Source: SKLM01 sp964575455
Lineage (GTDB): Bacteria > Chloroflexota > Anaerolineae > B4-G1
Length of the DNA stretch: 64,000 nt
Assembly (NCBI GenBank): GCA_964575455.1
Contig: CAZNRX010000002.1
Coordinates: 1-64,000, forward strand
Direction: 5' to 3'
The notes below the pieces were generated by a model. That model was not told the origin of the DNA. It did not search any database and was given only the letters and a program-made list of their open reading frames with translations. This document shows positions 56,477 to 64,000 of this stretch, in pieces (position 1 is the first letter of the stretch; each line of letters opens with the position of its first letter). The position numbers and the translations under genes are program-made.

Positions 56477-57625
56477 ATGTCCATTCACCGGTTGCTGATT
56501 GTCGCACGTAAGGAGTTCTGCCATATCACGCGTGACCTCCGGCTTCTGTTTCTTGTCACCGTCGCGCCAAGCTTTCTGTTGGTTACCCTCTCGTACGTCT
56601 TCGCCCTTGACGTTGGTCGGGTCGATCTCGCCGTGCGCGACCTCGACCAGACCACGCTTTCCCGAGATCTCGTCTCCCATATCACCGCTGATGGTGACTT
56701 TGCAGTTGTCACCTGGTTGGAAGACGTTCGGGAGGTCGAGCGTCTCTTCACCCACAGGGCGGCTGATATCGTGCTGGTCATCCCGCGAGGCTTCACCAAG
56801 ACCGTCCTGCAAGGTGAGCCTGCTCAGATCCAATGTATCGTCGATGGGGTGGATGCGATCGGCGCCAGTCAGTCCCTGGGGCTTCTTGAGAGCCGCGTCC
56901 AAGCCTCTGTCGCGCGCGCGGCGGGATCCAGGGCCGGCAGGGGCGCCGGGTCCTTAGGTGGCCGCTCTGATCCTGTTGCTACTCAGGGCCTCGCCATCAA
57001 GGAGCGCGCGTGGTACAACAAGGCGCTCAAGTCGTTGATCAGCATGGTGCCTGGGCTGATGGCCGTGATTCTCTGCATGCCTGCCCTGGCGTTCGCCCTG
57101 GCCCTCGCTCGGGAGAAGGAGATGGGCTCCTTCGAGAGCCTCATCGTCACCCCAGTCCGCGGTGTGGAGTACTTGATCGGCAAGCTGCTGGCCTACGAGG
57201 CGGGTGGGGTTGCCAGCGGTATCTTGGCTCTGATGGTGGCCACGCTTTGGTTTCGGGTGCCTTTCCGCGGGTCCATACCCGCCTTCCTGTTGCTCACGGC
57301 CGATTACATGATAGCCAGCACTGGCATCAGCCTGGTCGTGGCCAGCCTGGTGCGGAATCAGCAGACGGCGATGTTTCTCATTCTGATGATCTTCTTCGTG
57401 CCCAGTTTCTTTCTTGCTGGTCTCCTCCGTCCGGTGGCCGAGGAGCCTATTGCGCGAGCTGTCGCCTATCTTCTGCCGTCGACCCATTTCATCAAGATCT
57501 CGCGAGGCCTGTTCCTCAAGGGCCTGAGTCTTTCCGCTCTGAGGGCGCCCGGGCTGGCGTTGCTGGGGATTGGTCTCGCCTGCCAGCTCATCAGCCTGCT
57601 GTTGTTCGATAAGAAACTGACCTGA
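56477..57625 (+). CDS. ABC-2 type transporter permease
   Basis: This 382-residue permease has one N-terminal helix (about 24-42), an external domain (about 45-185) and five or six C-terminal helices (about 190-380). It has the ABC-2 element 'LAREKEMGSFESLIVTPVRGVEYLIGKLL' and 'SLVVASLVRNQQTAMFLIL'. An Arg/Gly/Ser-rich insert lies at about 153-172. The tandem permease follows at 57679. No ATPase gene is nearby. It is likely an exporter of a drug, lipid or polymer, with the substrate unknown. Confidence 0.87.
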   Translation: MSIHRLLIVARKEFCHITRDLRLLFLVTVAPSFLLVTLSYVFALDVGRVDLAVRDLDQTTLSRDLVSHITADGDFAVVTWLEDVREVERLFTHRAADIVLVIPRGFTKTVLQGEPAQIQCIVDGVDAIGASQSLGLLESRVQASVARAAGSRAGRGAGSLGGRSDPVATQGLAIKERAWYNKALKSLISMVPGLMAVILCMPALAFALALAREKEMGSFESLIVTPVRGVEYLIGKLLAYEAGGVASGILALMVATLWFRVPFRGSIPAFLLLTADYMIASTGISLVVASLVRNQQTAMFLILMIFFVPSFFLAGLLRPVAEEPIARAVAYLLPSTHFIKISRGLFLKGLSLSALRAPGLALLGIGLACQLISLLLFDKKLT

Positions 57626-57678
57626 CAGAGGGAAGCTATTCTGTCTGACCGAGAGACCAAGCACGGTGGTGGAGCGTC

Positions 57679-58779
57679 ATGATCCTGCGCATCCGAAACC
57701 TGATCCGCAAGGAGCTGATACAACTGGGGCGCGATTCGGTCCTGACGGCCTTCATCATCACCCTTCCCGTCGTCCAGCTGGTTCTTCTCGTTCGTGCCAC
57801 TGCCTCAAACATCGTCGATCTGAACGTCTCTGTTGTGGATCGTGATCGCTCCAGTGCCAGTCGCCGCGCGGTGGAGGCCCTGGGCAACATGGAGGCGTTG
57901 GAGATCTACAGTTTCTCGACGACCGTGGAGGAAGCTGGGCGTCTCCTCGATCAGGGCGATGTCATTCTTGCAGTGGTTATTCCCGAGGGCTTCTCCCAAA
58001 CAGAAACGCCCTCGATTCAGCTCATCGCCGACGGCAGCAATGACCTCATAGCGGACATCGCTCTTGGCGCCGCCCGTGAGGCCCTGACCGATTTTGTCCA
58101 GGACGAGGCTCTCGGGCGAGGAGCTGGCTCGGCTCAGCTCGTCGATCTGCGCACCACCGTGCGCTACAACCCCACGTTCGACGTCAAGCTCTTCACGGTT
58201 CCCGCGCAGGTGGGCTTCATCGTCTATCAGGTGACTCTGACGGTCGCTTCGATCGGGTTGGCTCGCGAGCGCGAGTTGGGCACGCTCGAACAGCTGATCG
58301 TGATGCCCTTGACCCGACTGGAGCTGGTGATCGGCAAGGCTCTGCCGGCGTTGATCATAGGAATGGTCAACTTCCTTTCAATGCTGGGAGTGACCGTTTG
58401 GGGGTTTGGGGTACCCGTACGAGGTTCCCTCTGGCTTCTGCTCGGGTTGACGACGCTGTTTGTCGTGGCCGAGATTGGCTATGGGATCTTCATCTCCGGG
58501 ATAGCCCATACACAGCAGCAGGCGATCCTGATCGTCTTCGTCCTGGCGATGGTGGACATGGCGTTCTCCGGCTATCTGGTGCCGATCAAGAACCTGCCTG
58601 CTGGGCTGCGCGTCATCTCGCGGGCGGTTCCCCTGCGCCACTACCTCACCATTCTGCGCAGTGTGATGCTCAGAGGCGCCGGGCTGAGCGCGGTGTGGCC
58701 TCACGCGGCGGCGATGCTCATTGTGGGTACACTGGTCACCGGATTCGCAGTGCGCAATCTGAACCGCCGTTTGGATTAG
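57679..58779 (+). CDS. ABC-2 type transporter permease
   Basis: This 366-residue permease has the same plan as the gene before it: an N-terminal helix, an external domain, then 'LARERELGTLEQLIVMPLTRLELVIGKALP' and several helices. It ends 'AVPLRHYLTILRSVMLRGAGL', the usual ABC-2 C-terminal element. The two permeases are divergent in sequence and probably form a heterodimer. The required nucleotide-binding subunit must be encoded elsewhere. Confidence 0.88.
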   Translation: MILRIRNLIRKELIQLGRDSVLTAFIITLPVVQLVLLVRATASNIVDLNVSVVDRDRSSASRRAVEALGNMEALEIYSFSTTVEEAGRLLDQGDVILAVVIPEGFSQTETPSIQLIADGSNDLIADIALGAAREALTDFVQDEALGRGAGSAQLVDLRTTVRYNPTFDVKLFTVPAQVGFIVYQVTLTVASIGLARERELGTLEQLIVMPLTRLELVIGKALPALIIGMVNFLSMLGVTVWGFGVPVRGSLWLLLGLTTLFVVAEIGYGIFISGIAHTQQQAILIVFVLAMVDMAFSGYLVPIKNLPAGLRVISRAVPLRHYLTILRSVMLRGAGLSAVWPHAAAMLIVGTLVTGFAVRNLNRRLD

Positions 58780-58916
58780 GTCGTGAGTGGGGGCGGACGG
58801 CACGCTGCTTCAGCGCGTGCCCGACGTGGGGTGCGGCCTCTTGTTGACGCGCTTTTCAGCGTCTCAGCGCTCTAACGTTCAGACGCTTCGGATTAGCGAA
58901 ACTGGGAGGAACTCTT

Positions 58917-60233
58917 ATGCGAGAGATCTGTGTCATAGGCGTCGGCTACGTTGGGCTGGTCACGGGAGCCTGCCTGGCCGATCTGGGCAATCACGTCGTC
59001 TGTCTCAACCGGGATCAGAAGAAGTCCGACGATCTGAAGGAGGGCATCCTGCCTATCTATGAGCCCGGCCTGGAGGAGATTGTGCGGCGCAATAATGCGG
59101 CCGGTCGGCTCCACTTCACCACATCGTACGATGAGGCGATGGAGGACGCAGCCTTCGTCTTCATCGCCGTGGGCACGCCGTCAGGCGACAGCGGCGAGGC
59201 TAACTTGGCCTCCGTTGAGGCCGCTGCCACTGACGTCGCACGGCGTATCCATCAGCCCTTGATCATCATCAACAAGTCGACGGTGCCCATCGGCACCGGT
59301 GACTGGGTGGCCGACATCGTCACCGAGCACATGCCCGACCCCGACATCTCCTTCTCAGTCGTCTCCAACCCGGAGTTCCTGCGCGAGGGATCGGCGGTCT
59401 ACGACTGGATGAATCCCGACCGTGTGGTGCTCGGATCTACGGATCAGGAGGCCGCCGAGCGCGTGGCTGAGCTCTACTATCCGCTCCACGCAGAGACGAT
59501 CATCACCGACCTGCGCACAGCGGAGATGATCAAGTACGCCTCCAACGCCTTTCTTGCCACCAAGATATCGTTCATCAACGAGATGGCCAACGTCTGTGAG
59601 GTGCTGGGAGCAGATGTGAAGGAGGTGGCGCGAGGCATGGGGACGGACCATCGCATCAGCCCCCACTTCCTGGGTGCCGGGATCGGCTGGGGCGGCTCGT
59701 GCTTCCCCAAGGACGTCAAGGCGCTGGCCCACATGGCGGCGACCCACGGCACCCATCCGCAGATGCTGCGGGCGGTGATGGAGATCAACTACGATCAACG
59801 CAAGCGGTTCGTGACCAAGCTCCGTGACGTTTTAGGCGGCCTGCGGGACAAGACGATCGGGCTCCTGGGGCTCTCCTTCAAGCCCAACACCGACGATATG
59901 CGGGACGCCCCCTCCGTTGAGATTATCCACTTGCTGCGGTACGAGGGAGCCAAGATCCAGGCCTATGACCCGGTGGCCATGGAGAACGCCGAGCGCATCC
60001 TGGGGGACGACGTGGCCTACTGCGAGGACCCCTACCAGGCGGCGGAGGGCGCCGACGCGCTGCTGCTCGTGGCCGAGTGGAACGAGTTCAAGCAGCTGAA
60101 CATGGAACGGGTTAAGGGGCTGATGCGCGCGCCGGTGCTGCTCGATGGCCGCAATATTTATGATCCTGAGCGCATGCGGAAGCTGGGGTTCACCTACCGG
60201 GGGATGGGGCGAGGGTACAACAAGGGCGGCTAA
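58917..60233 (+). CDS. ugd: UDP-glucose 6-dehydrogenase
   Basis: This 438-residue enzyme oxidises UDP-glucose to UDP-glucuronate with NAD+, for surface polysaccharide. It has 'ICVIGVGYVGLVTGACLADLG', 'FIAVGTPSG', 'NPEFLREGSAV', 'KYASNAFLATKISFINE' and the catalytic C262 in 'GIGWGGSCFPKDVKAL'. 'LGLSFKPNTDDMRDAPS' marks the C-terminal domain. GGGAGG precedes the ATG by seven bases. No glycosyltransferases lie beside it in this window. Confidence 0.96.
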   Translation: MREICVIGVGYVGLVTGACLADLGNHVVCLNRDQKKSDDLKEGILPIYEPGLEEIVRRNNAAGRLHFTTSYDEAMEDAAFVFIAVGTPSGDSGEANLASVEAAATDVARRIHQPLIIINKSTVPIGTGDWVADIVTEHMPDPDISFSVVSNPEFLREGSAVYDWMNPDRVVLGSTDQEAAERVAELYYPLHAETIITDLRTAEMIKYASNAFLATKISFINEMANVCEVLGADVKEVARGMGTDHRISPHFLGAGIGWGGSCFPKDVKALAHMAATHGTHPQMLRAVMEINYDQRKRFVTKLRDVLGGLRDKTIGLLGLSFKPNTDDMRDAPSVEIIHLLRYEGAKIQAYDPVAMENAERILGDDVAYCEDPYQAAEGADALLLVAEWNEFKQLNMERVKGLMRAPVLLDGRNIYDPERMRKLGFTYRGMGRGYNKGG

Positions 60234-60265
60234 GCGGCTTGAGGTGGTGTTCATCCACGTCTCAT

Positions 60266-61360
60266 TCACCACCAGGGCATGAAGAACGTCTGCGTGTTGT
60301 CCGTCAGGCCCTCATAGGTGACGGTGACGTCGATCACGACCCGCTCCCCCACTGGCGGTGAAGGGATATCGAAGCTAGAGCGCGTGAAACCCGCGGCGTC
60401 GGTTGGCCTTGGGGTGCACGTCATGGGTTCCGGCTGATAGTGGACGGTCAGGGTGACCTCTGCCCCGGCGATTGGTCGCCCATCCTGGTCGTTGACGTAG
60501 ATGAAGGCGGTCTGGGTCCCCGTTTGTCCTGTGATGGGATAGCGCACCGAGGCGCTGGCCTCCAACTCCGTGGCCTTGGTGCTTGGCGCCGTTGGGCTTG
60601 GCTGGATGGGAGATGGAGGTGGCGTCCCGGGCCTGGCGCCCGCCAGGATGAGGGGCAGGAAGACTCGGTAGGGGTGGCGGTTGGGTGCTGTCTCCGGTGG
60701 CTCCCCCCGCGCGGGAGGGGGAAGCGGAACCTCGACGTCCCCCGGGACGTCGAAGCGCTCGATGTACCGCTCCCCCATGTTGGTGAGGACGATCTGTTGG
60801 CCTGGCGCTTTGCTATGGTGCCATTCCATCCGTGCGCGCTGGAAATACTGGACGATCAGGCCCTCCTCGTAGACCATCTCCGAACGAGGGTAGCCGAAGA
60901 TGTCCAGGCCGCCGTGGTCGCGAAAGAAATCGAGAAAGGTGTAGGAGACCACGTGCTGGGTCTGAGGGAAGTAGTGGTGAGAGGCGTCATCGGGGTCCGG
61001 TAGCTCGTCCTGATCCGCCGGAGGGTAGATATGGCCCAGTTCGTCCACCAGCAGTCCCAGTTGCACGTCATAGGGCGGCTGGTTGTAGGGATGCTCCTCC
61101 ATGCGAGCACGCTGGAAGTACTGGACGCGCAGGCCGCTGTGCGTGGGGTCGATGAAGGCCTCGGTCGTGGGATAGCCGAAGATAGGTAGGCTCCCTCGCG
61201 TCTCGAAGAAGTCCAAGAACTTGTCGCACACGTAGTGGCCTGTCTTGGGGAAGAAGCGACACCTGCCTGCTGGCACAGTCGGCGATTGCGCCACAGACGC
61301 GCCGCCGAGGAGGGCGATGCTCACGATGGTGATGATCGTCAGATAGCGGACGCTCTTCAT
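60266..61360 (-). CDS. Secreted protein with two Chloroflexota-type repeats and an Ig-like domain
   Basis: This 364-residue exported protein has a signal peptide (about 1-24, cleavage near 'SVAQS'). Two similar modules (about 34-100 and 130-185) contain 'F.P.T.H.V...FLDFF...G.L.IFGYP' and 'VQYFQRARME'. Such repeats are widespread in Chloroflexota and probably bind carbohydrate or cell wall. After a Pro/Thr-rich linker the C-terminus (about 270-364) is an Ig-like domain ('GRPIAGAEVTLTVHY', 'VVIDVTVTYEGL'). Its function is unknown. It converges on ugd. Confidence 0.85.
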   Translation of the reverse strand: MKSVRYLTIITIVSIALLGGASVAQSPTVPAGRCRFFPKTGHYVCDKFLDFFETRGSLPIFGYPTTEAFIDPTHSGLRVQYFQRARMEEHPYNQPPYDVQLGLLVDELGHIYPPADQDELPDPDDASHHYFPQTQHVVSYTFLDFFRDHGGLDIFGYPRSEMVYEEGLIVQYFQRARMEWHHSKAPGQQIVLTNMGERYIERFDVPGDVEVPLPPPARGEPPETAPNRHPYRVFLPLILAGARPGTPPPSPIQPSPTAPSTKATELEASASVRYPITGQTGTQTAFIYVNDQDGRPIAGAEVTLTVHYQPEPMTCTPRPTDAAGFTRSSFDIPSPPVGERVVIDVTVTYEGLTDNTQTFFMPWW

Positions 61361-61655
61361 TGCGGTGTCGTTGCCCCGTCTGTTAGCTCACGTGATCCGC
61401 AGGATAGAGGCGTTATCGCTCTTCAGAGTACCTGAAGCGACCCGGATCGTGCTGGCTAGAGTGTACCATCCCTTCTCTCGTTGATCTGAGCAGAGGCTTA
61501 CACGTCCCTGACAACGCGCTGACGTCGCTGACAGGGGGCGACGCAGTCACCGAGGTCTCTGCGGGACATAGATATCAGCGGTTGCTGGCTCCTATTGCAT
61601 GAGCGGCTGCTCGACGTTCTTGTCCAATTCGACTCTGCTCCCGTCTCCGTTGTGT

Positions 61656-62078
61656 TCACTCCGCGTGATGCCCCGCTGGCTCGCTGTCTCTTCTGGGAAG
61701 CAGGTGCTTCTCAAGCTGTGGCAGCAGGTCCGAACGGAGCTTCCAGATGCATGCGCACGCCTCCGCCCCAGCTCTCATGACGGCTCGGCGATAGGACTCG
61801 TGGTCTAGGGACACCAGGGCAAAGATCGGTGCGACGGGTTGAGCAGCCTTCATCGCACGTACGCTCTCAACGCCGTTCTTTCCCAGGTTGGAGATATCCA
61901 TTAGCACCACATCCGGCGATCTAGATCGGTTCAAGAAGACGCCGTCGCTGTAGTCGCTGGTCTCAATCAGCCGGACCTCTGGAAACGTCATAGCCAGCCA
62001 GTCGCGTAGCGAATCGAGGATCACGCTGCTTTCCTCGATCAGCAGGAGCGATGGGCTATCCTGAGCTACGGCATCCAT
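61656..62078 (-). CDS. Divergent single-domain response regulator
   Basis: This 140-residue protein has a receiver fold. Acidic E15/E16 lie in 'LLLIEES', the phospho-acceptor candidate D61 in 'DVVLMDISNLGKNGVE', and Ser in 'FALVSLD'; the expected lysine neighbourhood 'CIWKLRSD' is unusual. GAGGAGG lies seven bases before ATG 62078, and the fold begins right after, so this start is preferred. The frame stays open to an ATG at 62252, which sits at the predicted transcription start of the promoter at 62259 and could allow a leaderless longer form. It is not adjacent to a kinase. Confidence 0.75.
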   Translation of the reverse strand: MDAVAQDSPSLLLIEESSVILDSLRDWLAMTFPEVRLIETSDYSDGVFLNRSRSPDVVLMDISNLGKNGVESVRAMKAAQPVAPIFALVSLDHESYRRAVMRAGAEACACIWKLRSDLLPQLEKHLLPRRDSEPAGHHAE

Positions 62079-62258
62079 CAGTAGCCTCCTCGGTGGTCGT
62101 AATGGGGCAAGAGGGGCTTGGAGCACCTTGCCCTGAGGGAGTTCCTGGAGATCCCGCGCCGCAAGCAAGTGTCTGCTCCAAGCAGGCCTCCAGCGTACCA
62201 CGTCCGCCTCCTCCAGGAAAAACGTGTTGGAGCGGTGGCAGGACGCTCTCATACGACC

Positions 62259-62264
62259 ATTATA
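62259..62264 (-). promoter_or_regulatory. Extended -10 promoter element
   Basis: Perfect TATAAT preceded by TGC (extended -10) on the minus strand. The -35 region is weak (CATACA at 17-base spacing). RNA would start near 62252, which coincides with an in-frame ATG. Confidence 0.55.
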
Positions 62265-62361
62265 GCACAGAGACACCGATTTGTATGTAGTTTAAGTTAG
62301 ACATCTTTGTGGCGTGACTTAGACTCGGCGTGTGGCGCATGTTTGATGGTCAGCCATTGTC

Positions 62362-62817
62362 CTATTCCAGATCTGTCAGCCCATGGCGGATGGCGAACTT
62401 GACCAGCGTCGGCATGTCGCTGATGTCGAGCTTCTTCATCAGACGGCTGCGATAGGTGTTGACGGTGTGCACCGCTTTGACCAGTTCTTTGCCGGCTGAC
62501 TCCTTCGCCACAAAGCCGCTTGCTCCAGCTTGCAGCGCGCGAAAGACGTGCTCGTTTGAAGCGTGCATCGAGAGAATGATGATACGCGTGGATGCGTGCC
62601 GGTCGTTGACTTGCTCCGTGGCCTCGATCCCGTCTAACTCGGGCATGCCGATGTCCAGAACGGCCACGTCGGGCTGAAGGATCGTGATCTGCTTCACAGC
62701 ATCCCGGCCGTTGTCAGCTTCACCGATGACTACAACGCCAGGCTCAGCGTCAAGGTAGGCTCGCAATCCCGCTCTAACGACACCGTGGTCGTCGTCAAGG
62801 AAGACAGAGATCGTCAC
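62362..62817 (-). CDS. NarL-type response regulator with internally deleted HTH
   Basis: This 151-residue protein has a complete receiver (residues about 1-116; D55 in 'VAVLDIGMPELDG', Ser/Thr in 'IILSMHAS', Lys in 'FVAKESAGKEL'). At about residue 117 it jumps into the last part of a LuxR-type HTH ('TVNTYRSRLMKKLDISDMPTLVKFAIRHGL'). The linker and first HTH helices ('LTxREREVLxLIAxGxSxKEIA') are missing. It probably cannot bind DNA normally. The recognition-helix end remains in frame, so it may be a recent deletion rather than decay. Confidence 0.82.
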   Translation of the reverse strand: MTISVFLDDDHGVVRAGLRAYLDAEPGVVVIGEADNGRDAVKQITILQPDVAVLDIGMPELDGIEATEQVNDRHASTRIIILSMHASNEHVFRALQAGASGFVAKESAGKELVKAVHTVNTYRSRLMKKLDISDMPTLVKFAIRHGLTDLE

Positions 62818-62902
62818 ATCATCACCTCCACAAGCGTTATGGTCTCCGGTCCCCTCGCCGGGCTAGTGTCTCAGGCTCGGCGGGGAATGGACGGTGTCCG
62901 GT

Positions 62903-64000
62903 CTATGGCAAGGTTGCCAGGGCTTGCTCCAGGTCCTCCAGTAGATCCTCCACAGCTTCGATGCCCACGGACATGCGCACCAGGCCCTCGCCGATTCCGA
63001 TACGGGCCCGTTCCTCGGGGCTCAGCGCTCGATGGGACGCATGGGCGGGATAGAGCAGCAGGCTGTGAACGTCGCCAAGGGTCGTGGCGGGCACACAGAG
63101 GTTGAGTGCCTCGAAGAAACGGAACACCTCGCGTTGGCCTGCACCGGCGATCTCGAACGAGACCATGCCTCCGTATCTCTGCCCTTCGAACAGCTCCTTT
63201 GCCAGCGCGTGCTGGGGATGGAAGGGCAGGCCGGGGTAGTGAACGTGCGTCACGCGAGGATGGCCCTCCAACCAGCGAGCCACGCTCGTGGCGTTGTCAC
63301 AATGCTTCTGCATGCGGAGCATCAGTGTCCGCATGCCCCGCAGCGCGAGCCACGCCTGTTCGGGACCGAGGTTGCCGCCTGTCACCTTGAGCACTTCCAT
63401 GAGTTCGGCCCGGAGTGCTTCAGAGGTGACCACCACGCCGCCGAGCACGTCGCCGTGCCCGGCCAGGTACTTGGTGGCGCTGTGGATCACGGCATCGGCG
63501 CCCAGGGTCAGAGGCCGGACGAGGGCAGGCGTGGCGAAGGTGCTGTCCACCAGGAAAGCGGCGCCACAGCGGTGTGCTGCGTCGGCAAGGGCGGGGAGGT
63601 TGGCCACCTTCAGCAGCGGGTTGGAGACGGTCTCTACCAGGAGGGCCACCGGTTCCAGCTCCATGCAGGTTGCCTCTACGGACTCAGGCTCGTTTGCGTC
63701 CACGAAGTGGACGGTGACGCCCTGGCTCTGCATCAACTGGCTGAGCAGGCTGTGCGTAGCGCCGTAGAGATCCTGGGCTGCCACGACGGTTGAGCCGCTG
63801 CGTGCCCCCACCGCCAGGAGGCTAGCGTGGATAGCGGCCATCCCCGAGGCGAAGGCGAGAGCTGCTTCACCCTCCTCCAGTGCGGCCACGGCGGCCTCAA
63901 ACGCGGTGACCGTCGGCGTGCCGTAGCGTGCGTAGACGTATCCCTCTCGGTCTCCGGCGAAGACCTGGTCCAGAGCCTCCATTGAGGGATAGCGGTACGT
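62903..64000 (-). CDS. Cys/Met metabolism PLP-dependent enzyme (cystathionine gamma-synthase/methionine gamma-lyase family), 5' end beyond window
   Basis: The open frame reaches the window edge; the visible part is 365 codons. It has 'YVYARYGTPTVTAFEAAVAALE', 'FASGMAAIHASLLA', 'ALLVETVSNPLLKVANL', 'DSTFATPALVRPLTLGADAVIHSATKYLAGHGDVLGG' with the PLP lysine in SATKY, and 'RMSVGIEAVEDLLEDL' at the end. The codons before the internal ATG at 63982 read TYRYPS, matching the family N-terminus, so the gene continues past 64000. It is impossible to tell synthase from lyase from this part. Confidence 0.92.
   Translation of the reverse strand, partial: TYRYPSMEALDQVFAGDREGYVYARYGTPTVTAFEAAVAALEEGEAALAFASGMAAIHASLLAVGARSGSTVVAAQDLYGATHSLLSQLMQSQGVTVHFVDANEPESVEATCMELEPVALLVETVSNPLLKVANLPALADAAHRCGAAFLVDSTFATPALVRPLTLGADAVIHSATKYLAGHGDVLGGVVVTSEALRAELMEVLKVTGGNLGPEQAWLALRGMRTLMLRMQKHCDNATSVARWLEGHPRVTHVHYPGLPFHPQHALAKELFEGQRYGGMVSFEIAGAGQREVFRFFEALNLCVPATTLGDVHSLLLYPAHASHRALSPEERARIGIGEGLVRMSVGIEAVEDLLEDLEQALATLP

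Noticed and set aside
58790..58860. Hairpin GGCACGC/GCGTGCC after the second permease as a terminator
   Set aside because: No T-run follows and the 9-base loop is weak; left unassigned.

Overview
The window looks like a chromosomal segment of a GC-rich Chloroflexota bacterium (Anaerolineae/Thermoflexia-like). This is inferred from gene content. The secreted protein at 60266-61360 carries the tandem 'YFP.TGH..c..Fl.Ff...GgL.iFGYP' repeats common in that phylum. A DUF4388/small-GTPase pair, a B-box membrane protein, GAF-rich hybrid kinases and glycosidases with 'Next to BRCA1' (FW) domains point the same way. No IS element, prophage, rRNA or CRISPR array was seen.

Layout. 91-3186 (-): a DUF218 protein, a membrane-anchored zincin-like protein with a broken HExxH motif, and an Lgt-like protein lacking the usual histidine. 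3382-7344 (-): tRNA-Thr, rpmG, tRNA-Trp, secE, nusG, rplK, rplA, an attenuator-like hairpin, rplJ and rplL; rpoBC do not follow. 7414-8526 (+): a DHH phosphoesterase. 8543-15864 (-): a complete N-type ATPase operon in the order atpD-C-Q-R-B-E-F-A-G, with a PstA/DarA-like PII-fold gene inserted between atpA and atpG. 15973-20635 (-): a secretion-type ATPase, a beta-propeller membrane protein and unknown proteins. 20711-21529 (-): an msrA gene whose catalytic cysteine codon is TGA, followed at the expected distance by a SECIS-like hairpin. I read it as a selenoprotein MsrA, the most striking object here. 21761-27891 (+): three membrane-anchored clan-A glycosidase-like proteins. 27888-34594 (+): RNA-end enzymes (rtcA, rnz, thpR), indolepyruvate:ferredoxin oxidoreductase (iorAB) and small proteins. 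34628-37559 (-): a sulfatase-like protein and an Amt-like protein without its twin histidines. 37638-45531 (+): Mut7-C RNase, nadK, B-box protein, recN, an sbcC/rad50-like gene, and the DUF4388-GTPase pair. 45943-58779 (+): an alpha/beta hydrolase, a V4R sensor, a left-handed beta-helix protein, a cyanobacterial-type acyl-ACP reductase homologue, a large two-component signalling set, a second hydrolase and two ABC-2 permeases. 58917-64000: ugd, a secreted repeat protein, two unusual response regulators, and a trans-sulfuration enzyme cut by the window end.

How the parts work together. The ribosomal/secE/nusG block is ordinary housekeeping. The N-ATPase operon would make an extra rotary ion pump, and its embedded PII-fold gene suggests a small-molecule signal acting on it. 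The 50-55 kb genes form one phosphorelay: a response regulator, a four-GAF hybrid kinase with two receiver domains, and a single receiver.

A recurrent anomaly is short GC-rich DNA words that recur in intergenic spaces and inside genes, sometimes read in different frames. Examples are an 18-mer at 54710 and 55963, a 15-mer at 3220 and 54329, a hairpin 16-mer at 2378 and 45539, and CACGAAG-type repeats at 46859 and 47440. They look like small spreading insertions that enlarge protein loops.
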